37,006 nucleotides of DNA from Candidatus Brevifilum fermentans (lineage in GTDB: Bacteria; Chloroflexota; Anaerolineae; Anaerolineales; Villigracilaceae). Shown piece after piece: positions 8,388 through 15,693 of the stretch. Where the stretch lies: assembly GCA_945877125.1 (NCBI GenBank), contig CAMCQT010000037.1:1-37006 (forward strand), given 5' to 3'. The position numbers and the translations under genes are program-made. Each line of letters starts with the position of its first letter. The stretch's first letter is position 1. Under the pieces are notes generated by a model. That model was not told where the DNA came from. It worked only from the letters and a program-made list of their open reading frames with translations, and ran no database searches.

Positions 8388-9108
8388 GATAAAAATGTCA
8401 AATTTCCCCTTTCAACGTTTACAAGTCGATCTGGCTGCATTGATCGCGCGTACGTCTTCTGGTCAGCGTTTGCCTTCTGAACCAGTGCTTGCAAAACAAT
8501 TGGGTGTTTCGCGCGCCACACTGCGCGATGCCATGCGTACTTTTGAAACGCAGGGACTTATTCGCCGCCGGCAGGGTTCTGGCACATTTGTGGTTGGCAA
8601 AGTTCAGGCGCTGGATAGTGGGCTTGAAGTTTTGGAAAGCCTCGAGACGATGGCAAAACGTCTTAATCTTGCGATTACTTTGAGTAATTTGAGTGTGGAA
8701 CAAGTTGCGGCAGATGCTGACTGTGCGGCAAATTTGAATCTGGCAGTGGATACATCTGTGTTGTGTGTTCGCCGCGTGATTCGCACAGATGGACGTCCGG
8801 TTGCCTATCTCGTAGATACATTGCCTGAGGATGTTCTACAGATCGACGACCTGCCCGCTGATTTCCACGGCTCGGTTCTCGACTTTTTGCTGGGGCGCGG
8901 CGATACTTTGAAAACTTCCCGCGCCAATGTCAGCGCCATCGGCGCAACCGCAGAGGTTGCCAAGGCGCTTGAAATTCAACGCGGAGATGTGTTACTGCAT
9001 TTCTATTCACAGTTATATGATGAAACCGGCAAGGCTGTAGATTATTCGTTGAGTTATTTCATCCCAGGATATTTCCACTTTCACGTCGTAAGACGGGTGG
9101 GCGGGTAG
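8380..9108 (+). CDS. GntR-family transcriptional regulator, HutC/UTRA subfamily
   Basis: A DNA-binding regulator with an effector-binding domain. Residues about 12-72 are a GntR winged helix (RLPSEPVLAKQLGVSRATLR, then LIRRRQGSGTFVVG). Residues about 85-240 fit a UTRA ligand domain. The start overlaps ade by 8 bases; an alternative ATG at 8395 would remove five residues, and neither has a strong ribosome binding site. Position suggests control of ade and the neighbouring purine genes, with a purine-related ligand; this is inference. The stop codon TAG at 9106-9108 lies inside the left terminal inverted repeat of the adjacent GxxExxY unit, so the native C-terminus may have been altered slightly when the unit arrived. 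Confidence 0.88.
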   Translation: MIEIKMSNFPFQRLQVDLAALIARTSSGQRLPSEPVLAKQLGVSRATLRDAMRTFETQGLIRRRQGSGTFVVGKVQALDSGLEVLESLETMAKRLNLAITLSNLSVEQVAADADCAANLNLAVDTSVLCVRRVIRTDGRPVAYLVDTLPEDVLQIDDLPADFHGSVLDFLLGRGDTLKTSRANVSAIGATAEVAKALEIQRGDVLLHFYSQLYDETGKAVDYSLSYFIPGYFHFHVVRRVGG

Positions 9109-9692
9109 CCACAGAGAACACTGAGAAAAAAAAGAGCGAGAGCCTTTTCTCAAAAAGTTTTTTGCGCTAGACCATAGCTGATTTATACAAGAGATAAAAT
9201 GAGATTTATTGAGTGATGATTGCGCTAATTAATTTGGGGCTTTGTTAAGTAATGATAAAAAACTTTCCAGTAAAGGTTTTATCTGACAATGACGATCCGT
9301 TAACTCGTAGGATTATTGCCAGTGCCATTGAAGTTCATAAACGCTTGGGTCCTGGCTTGCTTGAAAAATTATATCAAGAGGCAATGGCGATTGAAATGCA
9401 ACTTGTAAATCTAAAAGTTGAAAAGAATGTGAAAATTCCAGTCGAATATAAAGGTAAGCCAATTGGAGATTATTTTATTGATTTACTTGTTGAAGATAGA
9501 GTGATTTTGGAACTTAAGAGTGTGGAACGCCACGACCCAATTTTTGAAGCACAAATTTTGTCTTATATGAAGTTGACCGGGAAGAAAGTGGGACTGCTTA
9601 TCAACTTTAATTCAAAAATGGTGAAAGATGGCATAAAGCGATTTGTTCTTTGAACTTAAAAACTCAGGGTTTCTCTGTGAACTCTGTGGCTA
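9106..9692. mobile_element. Putative GxxExxY mobile unit with terminal inverted repeats
   Basis: A 587-base unit is bounded by imperfect 21-base inverted repeats at 9106-9126 (begins TAGCCACAGAG) and 9672-9692 (the reverse complement begins TAGCCACAGAG), matching at 18 of 21 positions. It contains one gene, for a GxxExxY nuclease-like protein, and is visibly richer in A+T than its neighbours. TA at both extreme ends could be a target duplication. It sits between the GntR gene and the YgeY-type hydrolase gene. No transposase is encoded, so movement would need help from elsewhere or from the encoded nuclease. The 9127-9251 stretch before the gene is A/T-rich with no other recognisable feature. 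Confidence 0.5.
9252..9653 (+). CDS. GxxExxY family protein, PD-(D/E)XK nuclease-like
   Basis: A 133-residue protein of the GxxExxY family, whose cellular role is not established. The name-giving motif is present in LGPGLLEKLYQEAM (Gly, Glu and Tyr at the expected spacing). A PD-(D/E)XK-type core follows: Asp in DYFIDLLV, then ELK in VILELKSVE, and the conserved QILSYMKLTGKKVGLLINF. The gene is more A/T-rich than its neighbours, has no strong ribosome binding site (GGGG at 9236 is distant) and lies between 21-base inverted repeats. Together these point to acquisition. Similar genes in other genomes often sit beside repeats of the CACAGAG kind; that is from memory and was not searched here. 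Confidence 0.85.
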   Translation: MIKNFPVKVLSDNDDPLTRRIIASAIEVHKRLGPGLLEKLYQEAMAIEMQLVNLKVEKNVKIPVEYKGKPIGDYFIDLLVEDRVILELKSVERHDPIFEAQILSYMKLTGKKVGLLINFNSKMVKDGIKRFVL

Positions 9693-9710
9693 ATAAAAAA
9701 GGAGAAAAAA

Positions 9711-10910
9711 ATGACAGACAAAATTCAAGAAATTCAGAAACGTGTGGAAGCCTCCCGTGAGGACATTATCAAGTTCATGCGTGAGATCGTAGCCATCCCT
9801 TCGATGGAATCAAAGATCGGTCCCGTTGGCGAGCGCATTCAAGCCGAGATGAAGAAACTTGGCTACGATGAAATTCGTTTCGACAAAATGGGCAACACGA
9901 TTGGACGCATCGGCAACGGCAAAAAAGTAATCGTTTTTGATTCACATATTGACACCGTGGGTGTGGGCGACCCAACCGAATGGGAATGGGATCCGTTCAT
10001 CGGAAAAGTTGAAGATGGCATTCTCTACGCGCGCGGCGCCTGTGACGAAAAGAACAGCACCCCCGGCATGATCTACGGTCTGGCAATTGCCCGTGACCTC
10101 GGTCTGCTCGAAGGCTGGACCGCCTATTATTTCGGCAACATGGAAGAATGGTGTGACGGCATTGCCCCCAACACCTTCGTCGAAGTTGACCCCAAGATCA
10201 AACCCGATTTCGCCGTCATCGGAGAGCCGACCAAGATGCTCGTCTATCGTGGCCACAAGGGACGCCTTGAAATGAAAGTCACCGCCAAAGGCAAGTCGGC
10301 GCACGCCGCGAGCAATCACCTTGGCGAAAACGCCATTTACAAATTGCTGCCCGTCATCGCCGGCATCCGCGACCTCGAACCCAAACTTGGTGACCACGAA
10401 TTTTTAGGTCATGGCAAGATCACAGTTTCAGACATGCACGTTCAAACCCCTTCCATTAACGCCGTGCCCGATGAAGCCATCATCTACATTGACCGCCGCA
10501 TGACCTTTGGTGAAACCAAGGAACAAGTTAAGAAGCAGGTTGAAGATTTGATCCCCGCCGAATTCAAGGATTCTGTCAAAGTGGAAGAACTCTTCTACGA
10601 CGACCCATCCTACACCGGATTTGTCTTCCCCGTCGATAAATATTTCCCCGCCTGGGCATTGGATGAAGGTCACGCCCTCGTTCAAGCCGGACAGATGGCA
10701 CGAAAGTCTATTGGTTTGACCGAAGCCCCAAGCAGCAAGTGGAACTTCTCCACGAATGGAATCTACTGGGCTGGCAAGGCCGGCATCCCCTCCATCGGCT
10801 TTGGCCCCGGTGACGAAGAAACCGCCCACACCGTCCGCGATTCCGTCTCGCTCGAAGACATGGTCAAAGCGACAGAATTCTACGCAATTTTGCCGAGTTT
10901 GATTAAGTAG
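9711..10910 (+). CDS. ygeY: YgeY-type M20 family metallohydrolase (selenium metabolism-linked family)
   Basis: A cytoplasmic zinc amidohydrolase or deacylase of peptidase family M20. Metal ligands and catalytic residues are in order: His79 and Asp81 in DSHIDTVG, Asp112 in GACDEKNS, Glu145/Glu146 in NMEEWCDG, Glu172 in IGEPT, and a C-terminal His in ETAHTVRD. The lid domain has GKSAHAASNHLGENA. The overall pattern, WEWDPF and length match the YgeY group, which co-occurs with selenium-dependent molybdenum hydroxylases. In E. coli ygeY lies with ygeW and the carbamate kinase gene yqeA, and both partners occur just downstream here. The likely substrate is a ureido or carbamoyl amino acid from purine breakdown. 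GGAG precedes the ATG. The GxxExxY unit separates it from ade and GntR. Confidence 0.87.
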   Translation: MTDKIQEIQKRVEASREDIIKFMREIVAIPSMESKIGPVGERIQAEMKKLGYDEIRFDKMGNTIGRIGNGKKVIVFDSHIDTVGVGDPTEWEWDPFIGKVEDGILYARGACDEKNSTPGMIYGLAIARDLGLLEGWTAYYFGNMEEWCDGIAPNTFVEVDPKIKPDFAVIGEPTKMLVYRGHKGRLEMKVTAKGKSAHAASNHLGENAIYKLLPVIAGIRDLEPKLGDHEFLGHGKITVSDMHVQTPSINAVPDEAIIYIDRRMTFGETKEQVKKQVEDLIPAEFKDSVKVEELFYDDPSYTGFVFPVDKYFPAWALDEGHALVQAGQMARKSIGLTEAPSSKWNFSTNGIYWAGKAGIPSIGFGPGDEETAHTVRDSVSLEDMVKATEFYAILPSLIK

Positions 10911-10911
10911 G

Positions 10912-10932
10912 ATAACCCTCGCGGTTATTTTT
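10912..10932 (+). terminator. Weak intrinsic terminator after the YgeY-type gene
   Basis: ATAACC (10912-10917) pairs with GGTTAT (10923-10928) across a 5-base loop and is followed by five T residues ending at 10932. A six-pair stem is short, so readthrough is likely. Confidence 0.4.
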
Positions 10933-10945
10933 GGCATAACATAAA

Positions 10946-10970
10946 AGGGGCAGGGATAAACCCTGCCCCT
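10946..10970. repeat. Perfect 10-bp palindrome just upstream of the phosphatase gene
   Basis: AGGGGCAGGG at 10946-10955 and CCCTGCCCCT at 10961-10970 flank a 5-base loop. No T tract follows. The hairpin ends seven bases before the ATG at 10978, where a ribosome binding site would be expected, so it could reduce translation or be an inserted palindromic repeat. Confidence 0.6.
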
Positions 10971-10977
10971 GCAGAAT

Positions 10978-11499
10978 ATGAAAATTTTAGAAATAAGACG
11001 TCATTCCATCCGTTCTCCATTTGACGAGCACCTTAATCAAATGGGTGTAACGCTTGCCCGCCTTGTAGGTCAAAACGCAGGTCCATTTGACCGTGTGGTT
11101 ACATCTACACTTCCGCGTGCATTTGAAACCGCAATTGCCATGGGCTTTGAAGTTGATGAGCAAAATGAACTCTTGAATACTTATGGAGGGTTCGTGGAGA
11201 ATGAAGCGCCATGGCCGCAGCCCTTTCGTAATTATGCTGAGATCATTGGGCAGAAAGGCGCGGCCGCCAGGTACGCGCACAAATTGGCAAAATACTATGC
11301 AGGCATGATGGAGTTTATTTCTGAAGGACGCTCTGCGCTGGTCATTAGTCACGGCGGTGTTGTCGAATTAAGTGCTGTTGGTTGCCTGCCCGATGCTGAT
11401 TTTTCCACGTGGGGCGACTCAGTGGACTACTGTGAAGGCGCAAGGCTGTATTGGGATGAGCAATTTGTCCGCGCGGAAGTGCTGCGCGTAAGCAAATAA
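10978..11499 (+). CDS. Histidine phosphatase superfamily protein
   Basis: A predicted cytoplasmic phosphatase or mutase of the phosphoglycerate-mutase-like superfamily. RRH at residues 7-9 gives the phospho-accepting His9, although the usual RHG is RHS here. VVTSTLPRAFETA is the second conserved block and VISHGGVVE carries the second His. At 173 residues it is a small single-domain member. The substrate cannot be told; the protein has no visible link with purines apart from its position between the ygeY-like and ygeW-like genes. No Shine-Dalgarno sequence is visible because a strong hairpin occupies that position. The next gene starts 29 bases later. Confidence 0.8.
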   Translation: MKILEIRRHSIRSPFDEHLNQMGVTLARLVGQNAGPFDRVVTSTLPRAFETAIAMGFEVDEQNELLNTYGGFVENEAPWPQPFRNYAEIIGQKGAAARYAHKLAKYYAGMMEFISEGRSALVISHGGVVELSAVGCLPDADFSTWGDSVDYCEGARLYWDEQFVRAEVLRVSK

Positions 11500-11528
11500 T
11501 ATTTAAATAAAAATTTAAGGAGATAAAA

Positions 11529-12518
11529 ATGCAAACAACTTTACGTGGTCGTGATTTGATCGGTGACCTCGACTTCACAAAAGAGGAAGTCGAAACCGTT
11601 TTAGAAGTAGCCTGGGATTTAAAGCGCAAACGCGCGCTCGGCGAACCGCATCCTTACCTGCGCGATAGGGCGCTGGCGATGTTGTTCTTCTTCTCGTCCA
11701 CCCGCACCCGCGGATCATTCGAAGCGGGCATGGCTCAGCTTGGCGGACATGGCGCTTTCATCGACAGCAACACCACCCAAATTTCACACGGCGATACCCC
11801 TGTTGAAATTGGAGAGATCTACGGTCGTTATTTCGACGGCATTGCCATTCGTCATTGTGACTATGGCGATGGCAACAAATACTTGAACGCTGTCGCCAAA
11901 TCTAGCCGCGCGCCTGTTTTGAACATGCAATGCGATATTTACCATCCCTTCCAATGCCTCGCTGACCTGATGACCATCATGGAAAAGAAAGGCAAAGACC
12001 TGAGCAAGAAGAAGATCGTTGTTTCCTGGGCTTACGCCGCTTCCTACCTCAAGCCGATTTCTGTTCCCCAGTCCCTCATTCTCCAGATGCCCCGCTTCGG
12101 CATGGATGTGACTTTGGCCTACCCGCCAGAATTCCCCCTCATGCCTGAAATCGTCGCCCAGGCGCAGGAACAAGCCAAAATTGCTGGCACTAACTTTGAG
12201 ATCATTAACACCAAAGACGGCATGACCGAAGCCTGCAAAGATGCCGATGTGATCTACGCCAAATCATGGGGTCCGCTTTTGACCACGACCGACAAAGTCG
12301 AAGGCAAAAAACTCCAGGATATGTACAAGAATTGGCTGATGGACGATGCCAAACTCAAAGTTGCAAAACCCGGCGCAATTTACATGCACCCATTGCCAGC
12401 CGACCGTGACATCGAAGTCACCAGCAGTGTCTTGGATGGACCGCAGTCCGTGGTGTTTGACCAGGCTGAGAATCGCCTGCACGCCCAAAAAGCCGTCATG
12501 GCTTTGACGATGAGCTAA
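11529..12518 (+). CDS. ygeW: YgeW-type knotted carbamoyltransferase
   Basis: A member of the aspartate/ornithine carbamoyltransferase superfamily. STRTR at residues 57-61 binds carbamoyl phosphate, HPFQ at 139-142 is the second conserved site, and HPLPADRDIEV lies near 290. VVSWAYAASYLKPISVPQS is characteristic of the YgeW group rather than of PyrB or ArgF. It has 329 residues, shorter than the roughly 396 of E. coli YgeW. The next gene is carbamate kinase, so the pair probably runs in the catabolic direction: a carbamoylated amine is phosphorolysed to carbamoyl phosphate, which then yields ATP. The true substrate is not certain; ureido derivatives of diaminopropionate or related purine fragments are candidates. 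AAGGAG precedes the ATG. Confidence 0.88.
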   Translation: MQTTLRGRDLIGDLDFTKEEVETVLEVAWDLKRKRALGEPHPYLRDRALAMLFFFSSTRTRGSFEAGMAQLGGHGAFIDSNTTQISHGDTPVEIGEIYGRYFDGIAIRHCDYGDGNKYLNAVAKSSRAPVLNMQCDIYHPFQCLADLMTIMEKKGKDLSKKKIVVSWAYAASYLKPISVPQSLILQMPRFGMDVTLAYPPEFPLMPEIVAQAQEQAKIAGTNFEIINTKDGMTEACKDADVIYAKSWGPLLTTTDKVEGKKLQDMYKNWLMDDAKLKVAKPGAIYMHPLPADRDIEVTSSVLDGPQSVVFDQAENRLHAQKAVMALTMS

Positions 12519-12535
12519 AAGATAAAAAGTAAAAG

Positions 12536-12585
12536 GTGAGAAGTAAAAAGTAGGCGGTTTTCCCTAATTACTTTTTACTTCTCAC
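12536..12585. repeat. 17-bp perfect inverted repeat between carbamoyltransferase and carbamate kinase genes
   Basis: GTGAGAAGTAAAAAGTA at 12536-12552 is the exact reverse complement of 12569-12585, with a 16-base loop. AGTAAAA also recurs directly at 12529-12535. It has no T tract directly after the stem, so it looks more like a palindromic element than a terminator, although it could modulate expression of the downstream kinase. Confidence 0.65.
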
Positions 12586-12607
12586 TACTTTCCCCAAAGG
12601 AGAATAC

Positions 12608-13561
12608 ATGACCAACAAACTCGCAGTCATCGCCATTGGTGGCAACTCACTCATCAAAGACGATAAAACCGTCACCGTAGATAGCCAGTATCAAGCCGCC
12701 AAAGAGACCTGTGTGCATATCGCAGACATGATCGAACAGGGCTGGGATGTGGCAATCGGACACGGAAACGGCCCGCAGGTCGGTTACATTTTGCGCCGTT
12801 CTGAGATTGCCGCCAAGACCGCCGGAATGCACGAAGTTCCGCTGGATGTGTGTGGCGCGGATACTCAGGGCGCGATTGGTTACGCTCTTCAGCAGAACCT
12901 GCAAAATATTTTGTATCAGCGCGGCATCAAAAAGAAAGTAGTCACCATCATCACCCAAGTTCTTGTGGATAAAGATGACCCCGCCTTTGCCAAGCCGACC
13001 AAGCCGATTGGCAGTTTCATGGATCAAACTGAATCAGAACGCCGTCAGCGTGAGCAAGGCTGGACGGTGGTTGAAGATGCAGGGCGCGGCTTTCGACGCG
13101 TGGTCGCATCACCAATGCCCAAGGAAATTGTCGAACTGGAAACCGTTCAAACGCTCCTTGAAAAAGGCATCATCACCATCACAGTCGGCGGCGGCGGCAT
13201 TCCCGTCATTGACCCCGGCGATGGCAACTACGAAGGTATTGCCGCCGTGATTGACAAGGATTTTGCTTCATCCCTGTTGGCGCGTGAGATCAAGGCTGAC
13301 CTATTTGTCATTTCCACAGCGGTTGAAAAAGTAGCGATCTATTTTGGCAAACCCGAACAGAAATGGCTCGACAAAATGACAGTCGCCGAAGCCAAAGCCT
13401 ATCTTGCCGAAGGCATCCACTTTGCCAAAGGCTCAATGGCGCCGAAGATTCAAGCTGCGATCTGGTATCTTGAAAATGGCGGCAAAGAAGCGCTAATCAC
13501 GAATCCTGAAAATATTGGTCGCGCACTCAAAGGCGAAACAGGCACGCGAATCGTTCCGTAA
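12608..13561 (+). CDS. arcC: Carbamate kinase
   Basis: Catalyses carbamoyl phosphate plus ADP to ATP, carbon dioxide and ammonia. The amino-acid-kinase fold is plain: IAIGGNSL at the N-terminus, GHGNGPQVG at residues 52-60, the internal TKPIGSFM and GWTVVEDAGRGFRRVVASP, and ITVGGGGIPV near 198. The length of 317 residues is normal for the family. AAAGGAG precedes the ATG. Its place after the YgeW-type carbamoyltransferase mirrors E. coli yqeA and indicates substrate-level phosphorylation at the end of a catabolic route, not arginine deiminase metabolism, for which no other genes are present. Confidence 0.95.
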   Translation: MTNKLAVIAIGGNSLIKDDKTVTVDSQYQAAKETCVHIADMIEQGWDVAIGHGNGPQVGYILRRSEIAAKTAGMHEVPLDVCGADTQGAIGYALQQNLQNILYQRGIKKKVVTIITQVLVDKDDPAFAKPTKPIGSFMDQTESERRQREQGWTVVEDAGRGFRRVVASPMPKEIVELETVQTLLEKGIITITVGGGGIPVIDPGDGNYEGIAAVIDKDFASSLLAREIKADLFVISTAVEKVAIYFGKPEQKWLDKMTVAEAKAYLAEGIHFAKGSMAPKIQAAIWYLENGGKEALITNPENIGRALKGETGTRIVP

Positions 13562-13568
13562 ATAATTT

Positions 13569-13597
13569 GTTGGGGCACGGCGTCGTCGTGCCCCAAC
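13569..13597. repeat. 11-bp perfect hairpin after carbamate kinase gene
   Basis: GTTGGGGCACG (13569-13579) pairs with CGTGCCCCAAC (13587-13597) across a 7-base loop. There is no T tract. It fills most of the 48-base gap before the next gene and resembles the G/C-rich palindrome at 10946-10970 in style. Confidence 0.6.
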
Positions 13598-13609
13598 TCA
13601 ACAAGAGAT

Positions 13610-15556
13610 ATGAAACGCCTTCATCCCGCGCTCACCCTCCTCATTGCTGCAATCCTCGCTTATGGCTTGCTCATCCCCCAGCTCGGTTTTTACTGGGATG
13701 ATCTACCCATGTCGTGGATTCGCTATCAATTGGGCGCGGACGCGATGACGAAATATTTTTCAACAAACCGTCCGGTCTGGGCATTGTTGTATCAAGTCAC
13801 CACACACATACTTCCGCATGAGCCAATTTATTGGCAGGTCTTTGCACTCTTTTGGCGCTGGCTCGGCGCGGTCACATTATGGGCGATTGCTCGTAAATTA
13901 TTTCCTCAGCGCGAAAAATTTGCGATTACATTAAGTTTATTATTTTTGCTTTATCCTGGTTTCAACCAGCAGTGGGGAAGTTATCTTTACAGCCATTTTT
14001 TCATCGTTCTTTTTTTCTTTCTTTTATCTTTCCTTTTGATGCTGCGCGGCAGGACTATTCCCGCGTTGATATTCTCCGCGCTCAATCTTTGGATGATGGA
14101 ATATTTCTTCGTCCTTGAGTTGATTCGTCCCTTCATCATTTGGACTTCGCTGGAGTTAGAATCCCTCGCTCCGAAGGAACGCTTCGCACGCACCCTCAAG
14201 CTGTGGATTCCCTACCTGGCAGTTTTCGCCCTTGCGGTTTTTTCGCGTATCTTCATATTCAGCAATCAAATTTACGGCTTTAGTATTAAAGAAGAGATCA
14301 TCAAAGCGCCGCTCGAAACCATCACTTTGCTTTTGCAAAATATTTTCACCAGCCTGTGGACAGTCAGTGGCGCGGCGTGGGCACTGGCGTTTCAGTTCCC
14401 AAGCCCGTCGGTAGATGGTCCGCGCATTACATTAATCTACACAGTCGTTGTGGTCGCTGTCGTGGCGTTGATTCTGCCTGGGTGGCGTAACCAGCCCAAG
14501 GATGAAGAAAGAGGCGGGCGGTGGTGGATAATCGCTCTGGGCATCGTCATGTTGATTTTGGGCGGGCCTCCATTCTGGCTGGCGAATATTCCCGTTTCAC
14601 TTGGCTTCCCTGCCAACCGCGCCACGTTATCTTTTTTGCTTGGCGTAAGTTTTATGTTTGCAGGTTTGCTGGAATACATTCCAACAAAAATAAGATATGT
14701 AATTGCTGTTGCTTTTATTGCGCTGGCGGCAGGACGTCAATTTTTGTGGGCGAATGAGTTTCGCCGAGATTGGGCTTACCAGAAAAATTTATTCTGGCAA
14801 ATGACCTGGCGCGCACCCGGCTTGGAAAAAAACACCATCGTTCTAATCAACGAGGAACTTGAATATTATGCAGATAATTCGTTGAGCGCGGCCTTAAATT
14901 GGATTTACGCGCCCGATAACCACACGGATGTTGTTGATTATGTTTTGCTTTACCCAACGAACCGCAAAGAGCTGTCTTTGAAATTGGATACGCCTGTCAA
15001 TTATGATTTTCTTGCGGGTACGTTTGCAGGCAATACATCGCAGGCAGTTGTTTTTTATTATTCACCGCCGCGCTGTTTGCGTTTACTTGACCCCGAGATT
15101 GATTCGGAAAATCGTTTGATTCCTGATGATTCTTTTCTGCGTGATGCCGCGTTATTATCTTCCACTGCGCCAATCTTAAGCGAATCCATTGCCCGAATGC
15201 CGCAAGTTTATGCGCCGGAACCCGCGCATGGCTGGTGCTATTATTTCCAAAAAGCCGACCTTGCCCGCCAGATGAAAGATTGGCAAACAGTTACCCGTTT
15301 GGGCGATGTCGCTTTTTCGTTGGAAGATTATCCTAACGACCCGATTGAAAGGTTTGTTTTTATCGAAGGCTACGCTCATGCAGCAGATTGGCAAAGAGCG
15401 GTAGAATTATCCATGGATTCGTATGAAGTATCAAAAAAAAATATGAGTCCACTTCTTTGTAAATTATGGGATCGAATAGCCAGAGATACTCAAAATACGC
15501 CAGAGCAGAATGTCACTCTGGATGTAGTACAAAGTAAACTTGAGTGTTCGCCATAA
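13610..15556 (+). CDS. Large polytopic membrane protein, GT-C glycosyltransferase-like
   Basis: An integral membrane protein of 648 residues with about ten to twelve hydrophobic segments up to about residue 385, and then a long soluble C-terminal domain. The first loop has GFYWDDLPMSW, whose Asp-Asp pair matches the catalytic position of GT-C enzymes. No closer family is recognised. It has a weak ribosome binding site (AAGAGAT). The C-terminal codons overlap the promoter of the following lipoprotein gene. The role is probably envelope glycan synthesis; it looks out of place among purine genes, like the similar gene at 4557. Confidence 0.6.
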   Translation: MKRLHPALTLLIAAILAYGLLIPQLGFYWDDLPMSWIRYQLGADAMTKYFSTNRPVWALLYQVTTHILPHEPIYWQVFALFWRWLGAVTLWAIARKLFPQREKFAITLSLLFLLYPGFNQQWGSYLYSHFFIVLFFFLLSFLLMLRGRTIPALIFSALNLWMMEYFFVLELIRPFIIWTSLELESLAPKERFARTLKLWIPYLAVFALAVFSRIFIFSNQIYGFSIKEEIIKAPLETITLLLQNIFTSLWTVSGAAWALAFQFPSPSVDGPRITLIYTVVVVAVVALILPGWRNQPKDEERGGRWWIIALGIVMLILGGPPFWLANIPVSLGFPANRATLSFLLGVSFMFAGLLEYIPTKIRYVIAVAFIALAAGRQFLWANEFRRDWAYQKNLFWQMTWRAPGLEKNTIVLINEELEYYADNSLSAALNWIYAPDNHTDVVDYVLLYPTNRKELSLKLDTPVNYDFLAGTFAGNTSQAVVFYYSPPRCLRLLDPEIDSENRLIPDDSFLRDAALLSSTAPILSESIARMPQVYAPEPAHGWCYYFQKADLARQMKDWQTVTRLGDVAFSLEDYPNDPIERFVFIEGYAHAADWQRAVELSMDSYEVSKKNMSPLLCKLWDRIARDTQNTPEQNVTLDVVQSKLECSP

Positions 15557-15568
15557 TAAATTTATAAT
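15540..15568 (+). promoter_or_regulatory. Promoter of the first BMP importer operon
   Basis: TTGAGT at 15540-15545 and a consensus TATAAT at 15563-15568 are separated by 17 bases. The promoter overlaps the last codons and stop of the upstream membrane protein gene. The predicted start near 15575 gives a leader of about 119 bases before the lipoprotein ATG. Confidence 0.6.
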
Positions 15569-15582
15569 GGATTTTCCTGCTA

Positions 15583-15690
15583 AAGTTGTTGGACTTTGAA
15601 AGAAATTGTCCACACAACTTGAAAGGAGGTCAAAGACACAAATTGACCTGGTACGTTGTGTTCGTAAAACTCAATTTCATAAGGAGAAGA
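15583..15690 (+). promoter_or_regulatory. Structured leader of the first BMP lipoprotein gene with an upstream Shine-Dalgarno-like site
   Basis: A first hairpin pairs AAGTTGT and GGAC (15583-15594) with GTCC and ACAACTT (15608-15620), interrupted by a small internal loop. Next comes AAAGGAGGT at 15622-15630, a near-perfect anti-16S complement with no start codon at normal spacing. Part of it is in a second hairpin, AGGTCAA (15627-15633) with TTGACCT (15643-15649). The working ribosome binding site is AAGGAG at 15681. The second BMP gene has a similar arrangement at 23926-24020. Confidence 0.4.
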
Positions 15691-15693
15691 AGA

